Source of the DNA: Morchella semilibera
Taxonomy: Eukaryota; Ascomycota; Pezizomycetes; Pezizales; Morchellaceae
Length of the DNA: 64,000 nt
Direction: 5' to 3'
Assembly (NCBI GenBank): GCA_009192285.1
Contig: CM018603.1
Coordinates: 1,527,802-1,591,801, forward strand
The notes beneath the pieces were generated by a model that searched no databases, was not told where the DNA came from, and saw only the letters and a program-made list of their open reading frames with translations. The first letter of the stretch is position 1, and every line of letters begins with the position of its first letter. This document shows positions 33,133 through 44,944 of this stretch, in pieces. A program made the position numbers and the translations under genes.

Positions 33133-35511
33133 AGTTGACTGTTTCAAGAAGTTCTCTCGGGAGCTACAGCGGGCCAATCAACATGCACTCGGAGTGGCTA
33201 GATCTCTTTCCCCTTTGGAGCCCTGGATACTTATTTGTACGCTTCTGGGTAGATTATAACCGAAAGAAATATGGCCGAATATAAAGCGAGTGAACTTCGC
33301 ATCATGACAAGACACGAATAAATCCCTGCGCAACATTTCTTCAGAATGTTTCTATGAATGCCCAAAATTCTTCTATATCAGCTAAGTCTTATTTATACTA
33401 GCTGTGGCTGGCCTTGGGCTTAATAGAGACTACTCCGTGGCCATGGGTTTGAGCGTATTGCGTAGAAAATTAAAAAGAGTCTTGCCGCCCACATGTTTCT
33501 ACGACAATATCATTAAAACAGCCGTCACTTAGCTCTAGGTCTTGATAGTCCTTGAATAGTAAACTTGATGAGACATGTCCAGGGAGTAGAGGCTTTCCCG
33601 CAGAACGAGCAATGAAAAATGGCAAATAGAGACAGAATTTAATCCCCAGTAATCATTGCAATATCGATATTCGGTGTTTGATTATGATATACTTATTAGC
33701 CTCGATCACGCAGATAACTACAGACAAACAGAAGTTTACTATTTGACAAATTGAGTAGTCTATACTTCCCAGCTCATACATCTATCTCCATGAATTTTCA
33801 GGTCTCCATATTCTTTGACGCCCCCGCGGCTGGCAGCTCCATAGCATAAACAAACGCAAACGCCCCACCACAAAACACTCCAAGCTGTGCTGGTCACGGT
33901 AGCTGCAATAACAAATCCTGGCTAAGCCCCGTTGCAACTCGCCCCTCCTACTACGCAATTAATGGATTAAACAAAAAAAAAATCCTTTCCACCACTAAAT
34001 TATCAAATCGAGTGACATCTTATGTTCGCTATCCACTAAAAAGTTTGTCGTGAGTCTAAATTTATAGTTAGATACTTATCTAGGAATACAATTTTTCGAT
34101 GAAAATCTACGCTCGACCCCCGGTACAGTGTATACCAACGTACATCTCCTTGAAACACTACATGTCTAGCCGATGAGACGTGAAATGGGTCAAAGATCTC
34201 CAAGCCCACAGATTGAGGTCATTTGGCTGACGTCACTGCTACCGTCCCATCACTGCTGGCTCATAACTCATTGCAACCTACGCAGCATCAACTATGAAAA
34301 GTATCCGCTACCGTTCGTACATTTCCTCCAGAATATTCCTGGCGCTAACAAGCCTTCTCCACCATTATCTAGAGCTCTTATCACAACAAGTCCTCTATTG
34401 CCCGTGGTGTGTTTCACTCCGCTACTGAAACTTGACGCCGCTGGGGACCGGACTGGCTTCAAAGCTCCGCGGCTGTTAACACTAGGCCGTATTTCGAGCC
34501 TCCGCCGCGAGGAAGACAAGCACCTTATTCCAGAACATATGCTGACCATGAGCACATGACCTGTATGTTTTTGAGTTCACTCTCAAGAAATGATCCGGTG
34601 TCTCGGAGCTTTGTCTGGGCGCTGTCCCGCGATTTCGCAGGGCTCGGTGCCTGCGATTGAAAGACAATATATTCAAGGGCCTGGACAGGACGTTCCGACA
34701 AATTCGCAACTACAGCTTTAACGTGGGTACATAGCAAGATATCATTGGTTGTAATTCATTGGAGAGCTAGAGAAATTACTAACAAACTTTGATAAGAATA
34801 GAGCTACTCGGAGAAATGTAAGCCATACATTGTTTCAAAATATTCTACGAGACCAATCGCATCACTGAAACACATGAAATACCGTTTCACCGCCAGCCAT
34901 CCATGGTAAATTGCCTCGATAAACGGACAGTCACATGGGAATTCGATTTCTGAGCATATGCTACTATGTAGATGGATTACTGTGCTTGTTCCCTCGAAAA
35001 CCCCTACATTTGGGTCATCGGAAAATATCCCGCCCATCAAACTTCTCCGCCACACAGCCACACAAATTTCGAGTGATTCACCATGAATCAACAACCACGA
35101 GAGACTTATTTAGAAGCCAGCTAACCAATTTATTTACTCGTAGCCTAGGGTGCGGGTAGGTGATGCCGCTCCCGAACCCCCGGTGCGGTACCATAGAGAT
35201 GCAATGTAAAGTCGCGAATCTAATCGAACGTACATATCATCAGTTACTAATTTATCCATGAATTAGTATAAGATATCCTGGATCCCGCATCGCCAAAAGT
35301 ATTCCCTGATTGACAATTTATTAACTACCGCAGCTTATCCTTCGGGTATAGATATGTGGTACAGGCAGGTACAAAATCTTTCATATATTGCTCAAGATCG
35401 CCATGCATTAACTCTTCAAATAGTAACTTGCGGCACACGATAATAGGCCGCGCCGCATTATAGCGCTCGCAAATCTACATACGCGGTAAATCCCTTCCGA
35501 GTAGGCGCATT

Positions 35512-35650
35512 CGTTCACGGGGTGAAGAGTTGACGGGCAGGGATTCTAACTATGAGCACTGAGAAACAGCCAAGCCTCTTTTTAATATTTCTTATTCGTT
35601 GAAACCTCCCTGCTCGTCAACACTCAGTGCCCGTCTTCACCCCGTGAACG
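35512..35650. repeat. MITE-like palindromic element, 139 bp
   Basis: Perfect 17-bp terminal inverted repeats (CGTTCACGGGGTGAAGA at 35512-35528 and its complement at 35634-35650) enclose a second inverted pair (GTTGACGGGCAGGGA near 35529 against a near-complement at about 35608-35622). The centre is AT-rich and non-coding. The structure is that of a miniature inverted-repeat transposable element or a large hairpin. I see no clear target-site duplication. Confidence 0.65.
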
Positions 35651-36776
35651 ACCACTCAACCCATCCTTTTGATCCACCTTCTGAAACGCCGCGGGGTACT
35701 TTATTCACATCCCGGCGTTGACAGGACCGGACACGACCCCGAGCACCGCCCTCCAGAAGAAGAGAGAGTGATATTGAACGTTAATTCGCCGATCAATTTA
35801 GCTGCCTTAGCTACCGGCGTTGTCTTACACTCTGAGACTAGCCCTTCAACTATTCCTGCATGCCTGGCAAGCGCGAAGAAATAAGGCAGAAAAAAACTAC
35901 ATTCATAATTCATGACCCGGATAGTGGACCCACTTGTGGGTAGAAAAGAGAGAGAGAAGCAAAAAAAAAAGCAATCCTTTACGGAAGTTAACGTGATGAG
36001 AGAAACGTGGCGGTTTTGACAGTGTTTCGGGGTGGGCGGTTGATTGCGATTTTACGCAATTTGTGTGGTCAATTGCGTTCGTCAAACAAAATCGGATTCA
36101 TGGGGAATAAATAATTTGGAGGAAACATTATGATGGAAAGTACCTTCTCCGTCAATCTGGGGGAGGAGGATGGTACTGGGGGGAGGAAGATGGTACATAG
36201 GAACGAGGATGGGGGAAAAAACGACCATACCGTATACCGCATCTGCATCTGCACTCCCTAGCGTACCATTGTTGGTTCCTTACGGGTACCTTCTGCATCT
36301 TTCAGCCACCAGCGTTCCTGTGGGCACAGTATGTGCATACAGTAGAGGGCCGTACCTACATGTGCTCTATTATATCGATCCTAAAGCACTCTGCCTCAGC
36401 CATGAATCGTACATACATCATCTGCCCATCTACGATACGCGGAAGGCTTACATAGTTACACTATGTACCATCGCCACTCTTCTGCGTAGCTACATCTAGT
36501 TAACTACCCAATCATTCAGCTTAAAGGTGGATTACTTACCAGTACCTGGGATAAGCTGGTATCAATTGCGCAAGCTTCCACTACCAAGACTACAAAAATC
36601 TACTCTAACCAAAGCATACGTTCATCCCCTATGTCCATGTAGGTACAAGTAGGTACCACCGGGTGCCAATACGCAATCGCAACTCTGTATCTTGTTTTGT
36701 TCAAAAAAGCAAAAAAGATCCAACATGTCTACCTACGCCGCACCCAGCTCTTCTCACCGAAATTGAAATTGAGGAT

Positions 36777-36980
36777 ATGAATGGAGGGCGCACAGGCTCT
36801 TACGCACGGACAGTTCTGGGCTTGGCACGTGCCAATGTCCCAATTGAGATCTGGGCAGCCGAAGAAGTGTGCGAGGAGGTACTGAAGCGAAAGATGGTGG
36901 CTTTCTCTTCTTCTACCTTACTTTGTGAAAACCTGGTAAGAAACCATGTTGCTGGGAGAGAGGTCATGCCCCTGATGTAG
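36777..36980 (+). CDS. small ORF, 67 aa, uncertain
   Basis: An ATG opens 67 codons with balanced composition (RTVLGLARANVPIEIWAAEE, then EVLKRKMVAF). There is no motif, signal peptide or neighbour that clarifies its role. It may be an exon of a relic gene or a chance frame. Confidence 0.22.
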   Translation: MNGGRTGSYARTVLGLARANVPIEIWAAEEVCEEVLKRKMVAFSSSTLLCENLVRNHVAGREVMPLM

Positions 36981-38000
36981 GTATGTACATGTAGGTACCG
37001 TCGCATGTACCTCCACTCTACTCATTCTAGAGTCTGTTGTGTTGGAGTAGACAGCATGTACTCTACCTACATGTAGGTACCACATATGCAGACGACGGGA
37101 GTTTGCTTCATGTGCACAAAGAAGCTCATCGTGCATCGACCGCGAGCGTGATGAGGCCAAAGTACTAGATAGGTAGAGCTCCGGTACCTGAATCCTACTC
37201 AGAAAAAGGGGTGGGGAGGTGATCCATCATGGATGGGTGGCACCGCATCCCTCGGTATCCCTTTCTCCCTGTTCCTTGGAGCGGACCCTGACTGGCAGCC
37301 CGCACAACCGAGGAAACGCTAGCGACGGATAGGGAATGGTTGGTTGGGGTCTGGTTGGATTTGTTGACCCGCGAGCTGCCCAAAGTGGGGGGGGGGGGGG
37401 TGGAAGAGAGAAATAAACTGCGACTCAAGAAATCGATATAAATTTATAATTGCTTTTTGGGGGGGTTCGTCGAATGAACTTCTCGAGAAAGGGGGGGCAG
37501 TGTGCATGGGATGGCAGAGATGATGAGAAACATACTGCCATTGGATAACAGAGTTTTAGCTTGGATTGGATTGGAGGGGAAAAAGGCCTTTAGTTGGTGA
37601 GAAACATTGAGAACTGCCCTGCAGCTGGAGGGGGGGGAAATAAAAGTAAAAAAACAAGAAACAGCTTGAGCGATATCAAATGCAGGTAGAGGGTAAATGC
37701 ATATGTTGTAGGCATGATAGGGTAAACAAAAACAGAAGCATGTATGGTATCAAAAGTCATAATCATCAATCATCTTTATCTTTTCTCTAGTTCTCTCTCT
37801 TACTTGGAATATCTTTCCTACGCTCTTCGCCTAGGTAAAGAACGAGTAGCTTTTTTTTTTATTTTATCTTCTTGATATTTACTAGACCCTTCAAATCGTC
37901 TCGTCTCCAGTTGCCTTCTAGACCTTTGTTCCTCCACCGTGCTCGTTCATCACCGTTTCCCGTTTCTAGCGGTAGCGAGTGAGTGAGAGGGTCCAAGAAG

Positions 38001-39518
38001 AGAAAGCTGTGTGGCCCAAGCCCTCGATCATCTGAAAGCCCATCAGCTTGCTTGCTTGCTTGATTTGCCCGCGGTTTACTTGCCTCCCCATACCTGGCGT
38101 TCGCTCCACACACCTACCTCCACCCTCTCCACCCTTCCATCGCTGTCTTTTCAGCATTCGCCTGTGCGGAACAATCAGCAGCGTCCATCATCATCATCAC
38201 CATCGCTACCATAATCACTACCATTGTCCAGGACGATCACCATCATCATCGCCTCTCACTCTGATTACTTGCAGGCCGCTATTCAAAGTACTCGCTCGGC
38301 AGTTCACATACATACTCTATCTTCCCGTCGGTGGTGGATCACAAACACTCACTTGCTCTCCCGTAGGTTCCACGATTGGTGTAAAATTTGTTTGATACCC
38401 TGCCGTCCTGCATTTTTCGACATTTCTTCTCGTGCACTACATACTGTTTTTGTCCATACAATATCTACTTTAGATAGGAAAAGAACCAACATCATCCTCT
38501 AATCTCTAAATTTGTCCCTCCTCCCCCCTCCCCACCCTCCCTGGTACACAAGAGCAAGGTACATCCCCGTCTTCCAGTTATATTGGCCAAAGGTCGGCTC
38601 CATACCAAATTTTAAAAAAACTCATTGCTCTACCGCAGCACCCTAAGCTGGACGGTTGACTGAGCTTCGATAGTTACTTAGCTGCATGTGTGCATTTACC
38701 TCTACATTTACAGTTCTGACTGACTTTGACTCTGGTAGTTGTAGTTGTTGTCTGGGTAACCCTACTTGCCTTGCAGAACCGTTGACTTTCGATCTTCCCC
38801 GTCTGTCCTGCCTGCTGTCCGTCCCATCCATCCCTCGCATCTCAACCTACCTGCATCATCCTCGATTTCCTCCTGCTGCAAAAAAAGAATTATCGCCCGA
38901 TAATTCGCTCCCTCCTTCCCTCGCAGTAGTAACAACCGTCACCACATCCCTACTCACTCTTTACCCATCACCCGCGACCACTGGTGGCTCCACCTTTTGC
39001 TTTTCTTTCCCTTCCTTCTTCTTTTAGAGACCCCTTCTTCTTTGACGGTGGTGATACTACTACCTCTACTACGTTCTGAAAAGCCGTTCACTCGTTTGCG
39101 GCTCTACTTTACTTGCCCACGACGCCTCGACGACAAGGAACTAAACCAAGACGAAAACGTTTAAACGAACGAGAAGAATCGGAATAGAAAAAGGATCTGA
39201 TCTTATGCTAGGAAAAAAAGTAGAACAGTGTTAGATTTTCTTTCTACCGGTTGTTGTTTGTTGCTTGCTTGCTTGCTGCACCCAATAGGTACCTACCCAC
39301 CCTGGCCGGTCTGGATTGAGAGCTTTGCAAGAAAACAGTTTCTCCTCCCTGCTTTGCCTTGTCCTGCCCTACCATGCACCACCACCACCCCCCCACGCAA
39401 CAATATCATCTTTATCCACTCCCTATTTCCCAAAAACCCGGTGCTGTCGTTTACTGATTCACGCTCTTTTTTTCTTTCTTTACGGAACGATAGATTGATA
39501 GATTTTTCCCTTCACACC
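38001..39518 (+). other. probable promoter and long 5' leader of the kinesin gene
   Basis: CT-rich, ATG-poor sequence with short chance ORFs, continuous with the kinesin frame, which is open from 39228 but has no ATG before 39519. Long pyrimidine-rich leaders are usual in filamentous fungi. I see no separate gene. Confidence 0.45.
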
Positions 39519-42338
39519 ATGACCATGACAACCACAACTTTACCACGGCCCCCACGGGCCTCTTACGTCGGACCAACACCGGCATCCGGTCTTCCTGCTC
39601 TCTCACAATCACTTAACCCGCGAGCTTCAGTCACCTCCCTCCGAAAAGTATCGCTCCTCCCACAAACACCACGAAAACCAAGCGGCCTCTCGATCGTCCC
39701 CAACGGCCGACCAACAACTCCATCACTACCGATCCCGAGCACACCCCAGGGCCCCCGAAAAGTCATCAGTATATCATCGTTTCCACAGCCACCGAAAGGC
39801 TCGGGCAGATCGAGCTTGCCAAATACGGGGTCGGGATTCTCGGAGTCGTTATTAACACCGACGAGTCCGTTGAGCAAAGGCCTCGAGAGATCACCGAGTA
39901 ACAGGGGGAGTATTACGGGTAATCCGGGTGCGGGGTTCGGAGGTGCGGGGACTAATGGGGCTGCCGGGGGTAATGGCGGTTATTTAAGCCCCCCACACTC
40001 CCGGAGTAGTAGTGCGCAAGGAAGCTATTCTACAAGTGCGACAACGATAGAGGCTTCACCGAGCCCCAGCGACGATCTGCGAGGGTTGTCAGACGACCCG
40101 AGCGGGAAGGAGCAGAAGGGGAATGTTATCGTCTCAGTGAGGGTAAGACCCGATGCACCCGATTCTGGGGGAGGTGGAGCACCCAACCCGGAGTGGATTG
40201 TAGATGGGCGTTCGGGAAAGGTTGGGTACGGAGGAAAGGACGGCGGGATATACGAGTTTGATAATGTATTTGGGCCGGAACAGAACAACAACCGGGTATA
40301 TGAGCATTCTGCGAAAAGATTGGTACGCAGGGTGATGGAGGGGTATCATGGAACAGTTTTTGCGTACGGAATGACGGGAACGGGGAAAACGTTCAGTATG
40401 CAGGGAATAACGAGCAGTCCTGGTGTCATCCCACTAGCCATCACGGATATCTTTGCTTTTATTCGAGAAACACCTGCGAGGGAATTCTTGCTGAGGGTGA
40501 GTTATCTGGAGATCTACAATGAGCGCATTCACGACTTGCTGGCGTCACAGCCGGGAGGTGCCGGATTCGTGCCCTTGGATCAGCAGATCAAGGGTGAGGA
40601 GATCAAACTGCGAGAAGACGCAAAACGTGGAGTGTATGCCACTCCGCTGAAAGAGGAAATAGTCCAGAGCCCGCAACAGCTGTTGCGTGTCATCGCACGG
40701 GGAGACTTGGCGCGGCGAACGGGCAGTACGCAGTTCAATGCGCGAAGTTCACGGTCCCATGCAGTTGTGCAGATCGTTGTTGAGTCAAGAGACCGCATCC
40801 CCGGCACCGTAGCGGGCGGAGGAACTATGGTGGATAATCGACGGGCAGGCATCACCGGAGGAGTGAGAGTATCAACTCTAAGTTTAATCGATTTGGCCGG
40901 GTCCGAGAGAGCTGCAGAGAACAAGGAGCGTAGACAAGAGGGTTCACATATCAACAGGTCTCTCCTTACCCTTGGAACTGTTATCGCAAGATTGTCGAGC
41001 GTCGACAAAGATGGAAACGGAAAGGACAAGGACGGGAATCATCTCCCGTACCGTGACTCCAAGCTAACACGTCTGCTGCAACCTGCACTGTCTGGAAACT
41101 CGCTCGTGTCGATCCTATGTACTATTGCGATACCACCGGCAATTATGTCTGCTCTTAACACAACTCACACTGGTGAGACGATGAACACACTAAAGTTTGC
41201 GGCGAGAGCACGAAATAACATCGTTTCGCATGCGAAGAAGGGCGATGAGAGCATTGTGGGCGGTGTTGGGGATGCTGGCAGCAGGGTACTACTGGAGAGA
41301 TATCGAATGGAGATCCTAGAGTTGAGGCAGCAGCTAGATAACCAGAAGAAAAAGGAGGGATCAGAAGTAAAGGATTTGGTCGAAAGGGAGGAGAAGGAAA
41401 TCGAAAGGGTGAGTTATATTTTGTTTCTGTTGTGTTGTGTCTCTTTGTTTCATTTGCAAGCCCCCTTGCATGTTGGAACGTAGCGCTGATGCGATCGGTA
41501 CCTGCAGCACTCTGAGCAACTACTCGAGATCCAACTCGCCCGAACGGCGCTTAAAGAGCGCATCGAGCATCTCAACCGCCTAATCCTCTCCTCAAAGTCA
41601 TCGGGTGTCAACTCAGCACGCAACTCATTACTTCCTGGTGCAGGCCACATGTCCTCCTTGTCTTTTCGCTCCTCAATATCCCCCTTGCATCCGCCCGGCA
41701 GTCGACCTTTCTCAACATCCTCAACAATCTCGGCATCAACAGCAATTAATGGATGCACCACGTCAGACACGGCAGATGAAGATTCAACTGGCGAATATGG
41801 TGATGGAAATGCATCACTTGGTGCGCAGGTTCGTGCTTTACAATCAGATGTAGCGGACAAGAACCGCTACATTGCGACCCTTGAGAAGCGTCTCCTCCAA
41901 GCGCGCCGCAGCTCAAATAGCCGAACAAGCTCGATCTTTGGCCCACCGCAAAAGCCACCAAGTCTTTTTGGGTCATGCGAGCTTGTATCAGAGGGACGAT
42001 GGGATATTTTGCTGAGGGAGAAGGACGAGGAGATCGCAGAACTGAGGGCCCGATTGGATGATAAAGAGAAGATGGTTGCCGCACTAAGGAATGCTGCATT
42101 GAAACGAGAGTTTGCAGAGACTGGTATAAGGCCTATCAATAGAAGTGTCAAGAGCGCGAGTATGGACGGTGCTGGGGCTGGATTGAGGACTATCAGTGCA
42201 GGCGGAAGAGGGCCCGGTATTGGCGTAAGGATGAGAGGTGCGTCTGACTCGGTTGCGCCCTTAAGAACAAGAGGCAGCACAGATAGCATTACAAGTGTCC
42301 CTGAGTGTGCCGAGCATGAGGAAGATGGAACGTTTTAA
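39519..42338 (+). CDS. kinesin motor protein, KIP2/KipA (kinesin-7-like)
   Basis: A plus-end-directed microtubule motor of the fungal Kip2/KipA group, which carries polarity and plus-tip factors along cytoplasmic microtubules. Exons 39519-41408 and 41508-42338 join across a 99-bp intron (GTGAGT..CTGCAG) in phase 0 to give 906 aa. A Ser/Pro/Thr-rich N-terminal 200 residues with basic patches precedes the motor (from about 203: VIVSVRVRP). The P-loop GMTGTGKT is at 284-291, switch I NARSSRSH at 407-414, switch II DLAGSE at 458-463, and the end of the motor is LKFAARARNN. Coiled-coil segments follow (RYRMEILELRQQLDNQ; LLREKDEEIAELRARLDD), then a basic, Ser/Gly-rich tail. The start at 39519 (CACCATGA) is the first ATG in the frame. 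Without the intron the protein would stop 25 codons past the first exon. Confidence 0.93.
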
Positions 42339-43439
42339 AATAATACAAGCGGAACGTCGTGTTAATAGTTTAACGCAACTGGGAGTACATATAGGATAGA
42401 TGCTGCGGTGCATCAGGTGCATATGGATTTTTATTCCTCGTTCTATCTTTTTTTTTTCTCTCTTGTATTCCCTTCTCCCTATATTTGTATTTTCTACCTC
42501 TTTTTCCGGATCTTAGTCCTTTTCTATTGTGCTTTTTTTTCTTTCTTTCTCTTTTTGCAGGTTGACAAAATTTCGGGTTGCTGGGGGCTATTTTCTTGGG
42601 TTTTCTTCTTGGTATTTGAAGTATTGGCTTATCTTTTTGCTATTGCCCCAGTGTTTTTTTTTATATTTCGATCTTTTGATACCACGGTAGTAGGTTATTG
42701 GTGCTGGGCTGGGCTGGGCTGGGCTGGGAATTAAGGCGGCGGGACGCTGTCCTTTTTTTTTTTTTTTTTTTATCTTACCTTCTATTGTAAAACTTAATTC
42801 TTCCGTCTAAACTCCTTTTTTTCTACTTCTTCTCGTGTTTGTATTTTGGGAGGGGAGTTTTTTTTTCGTTTTGCCTTGGTTTACATTTTGCTTATTTGAT
42901 TGGTTGATTGATATCCGGGGCCTTTGTTGTTTTTCTCTCTTCACTTTCTTTCTTCTGCTTGTTCGAGTTCTGCTGCATTCTTGTGATACCTTTTTTCTCT
43001 TTCTCTTTACATCTTGCCTACTTGCACACTTATATCTTCAGTTTTCGACGATTGTATCTAGAATCGATATCGATATCTCTGAGGCTATGTACTGTTCTGT
43101 GACCCGCGCGGCGACGAATTACTTCTTTTTTTTTATATATTACTATTTACTATTAATGGCTGATGTGGTGATACTCACTGATCCTCTGGGTTTTTTCTTT
43201 TCGGGCGGTATTATGGGGTCTTGTGGGGGGGGGGGGGGGAGAGCTAGAGGTGATGTGCGAAATGATAGTGGTAGATACTTAGAATTCAAGTAATACGATA
43301 GAGTGGGCCTAAAGCTTGCGAGCTGCCGTGGAGATGTTTTGACAATACAGTGAACGGGGCCATCAGATCTCACTCGGTTGCAGCGCTGCGATCGATGGCG
43401 TTGGCGAATTATACTTTACTTGTTGTTCCCGAGCGACAT
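42339..43439. other. T-rich 3' flank and spacer
   Basis: Long T runs (about 42751-42771 and others) and a (GGGCT)n stretch (about 42704-42728), probably 3' untranslated DNA of the kinesin gene. ORFs here are Phe/Leu-rich artefacts of the T runs. There is a poly-G run near 43226-43238. Confidence 0.5.
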
Positions 43440-43511
43440 GGTTCTGTAGTGTAATGATTAGCACGCAGGACTCTGATTCCTGTAATCCCGGTTCGGCTCC
43501 GGGTAGGTCCT
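43440..43511 (+). tRNA. tRNA-Gln (CTG)
   Basis: No intron. D-arm TAGTGTAATGATTAGCA; anticodon stem CAGGA/TCCTG with loop CTCTGAT (anticodon CTG). The T-arm CCCGG-TTCGGCT-CCGGG carries GGCT where GAxT is usual. The acceptor GGTTCTG/TAGGTCC has one mismatch and two G-T pairs. A T run follows at about 43549. Confidence 0.85.
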
Positions 43512-43634
43512 CTGAATGGAAGGGAAAGCTGAGGTTGAACTCTGATCTTTTTTTTTTGTTGTTGTTGTCGTTGTGCACCGGATTTGTAATCCGTACCTTT
43601 GGTTTAAGTACCGCATTAAGTCACCATCCAATAA

Positions 43635-43706
43635 TCCGTTGTGGTGTAATGGTTAGCATCAGTCGCTCTCACCGACTAGGTCGGGGTTCAATTCCCCGCA
43701 ACGGAA
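43635..43706 (+). tRNA. tRNA-Glu (CTC)
   Basis: Acceptor TCCGTTG/CAACGGA perfect; D-arm TGGTGTAATGGTTAGCA; anticodon stem AGTCG/CGACT with loop CTCTCAC (anticodon CTC); T-arm CGGGG-TTCAATT-CCCCG. No intron. A long T run downstream is the Pol III terminator. It lies 123 bp after tRNA-Gln, same strand. Confidence 0.93.
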
Positions 43707-44944
43707 CACATTCTTTCTCTTTTTTTTTTTTTTTTTTTTTTTCATTTTCTCCCGCCATCTTGGTTACCTCCCAATGAAACTTGGAGCGATATTTTTTTTA
43801 TTTCACGAAAATTAATGTAGAGGTTGGTACAGACGAGGATGCATGTAAAGGCGTAGTTTCCTGGACTTTGAAGGAGCCGAATTAACGATGATACGGATTC
43901 GAAAGCCGTAGTGGATTACTCACGACCTAGACTGAGAGGGGGGAGGGCTTATGGTCATTAATTGAAGGGGGTCACGATTGGACTGAACCAGGTGGGAACC
44001 TTGTACTTGACTGCCTTTTGGGCAAAATGGGCGAGGAGAAGGGAGAGACTACGCAAAAAAGTATTACTTGATGTTTTTGCCGTTTTTATTTATATCAAAA
44101 AAGAGGAAAGTCATAGCCCCGGGTATCTTGGGTGTGGTGCCAAAAAGAAACTAATACATGTGTGATAATGATAATAAATATTCACCTTGCGTTAGCAGTA
44201 TTCCACACTCTTATTTATAAATCTAAAATCAAATTGTTATATATTTACTTAAACAAAACACTTACTGTCAAAAAGCGACGTAAATAAATCATATTTTAAA
44301 ATGCTTGGCAGGTAAAGAGACCTTTATAGAGAGCTCGAGAGATAAGACTAAAGTCATTCTTTTTCGAGCGCCAAGCTTGTCTTTTTACGCAACAGACTTC
44401 ATTTTTTTTAACCGCCCTAGCTAGCCGTAACGTAGACCTAAATGCCAGAAACTGTATTCTATCCACTTGGCAAACTGGGCTTGCGGTGCGATCAAGCGGA
44501 ATAGAGCAAATCACTGATCATGAGTCCACTCAAATACTTAAGTATGTGGATCATGGAGCTTCTAGGGGGTATATAGTAGTTGGGACCTAAATGTTTATGG
44601 GGATGAACGTATAGAATGGGACCGGGCTACGTGTCGAGACCGGAGGAAATAGATAAGTACCTCCCAACGCGCATCGCAAGGAGCTTATGCTGCGTTCAAA
44701 TCAATAGTATCGAGTTATTTGTATATCAGGTTTCTGCGGGACGGTTCATCAACGATTTCAGGAATCTCGATAGGATTTAGACTAGCCACAATTGCAACTA
44801 GTACAAACAGAAATTAGGTCCTAGAAACATCCCGGAAGAATTATGCTAGATTTCGTTCATGAATACTTTAGGGATGTTTTCAAAATCCGTCCACCGAAAC
44901 CCAACATATAGTTTAAAGAAACCTACATATATAAGTAAAGGTGA
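43707..44944. other. intergenic region
   Basis: No gene is supported. AT-rich sequence with short frames. The last part should contain the 3' end of the convergent membrane-protein gene. Confidence 0.5.

Larger units (their letters stand above)
33133..38000. other. gene-poor stretch
   Basis: No firm gene. Minus-strand frames at 34525-34737 and 34804-35094 have protein-like composition (for example CPFIEAIYHGWLAVKRYF) but no start, domain or intron chain that I can defend; they may be remnants of one gene. The palindromic element at 35512-35650 is listed separately. TACATGTA occurs at 36986 and 37068, amid GTAGGTACC repeats. Poly-G and poly-T runs flank 37390 and 37855. Confidence 0.4.

Noticed and set aside
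39228-39518. Upstream extension of the kinesin frame
   Set aside because: Open but begins at GTG and contains no ATG before 39519. Composition is leader-like, so I start the protein at 39519.
42408-43293. Phe-rich membrane-like frames after the kinesin gene
   Set aside because: Artefacts of T-rich 3' flank. Hydrophobicity comes only from TTT and CTT codons.
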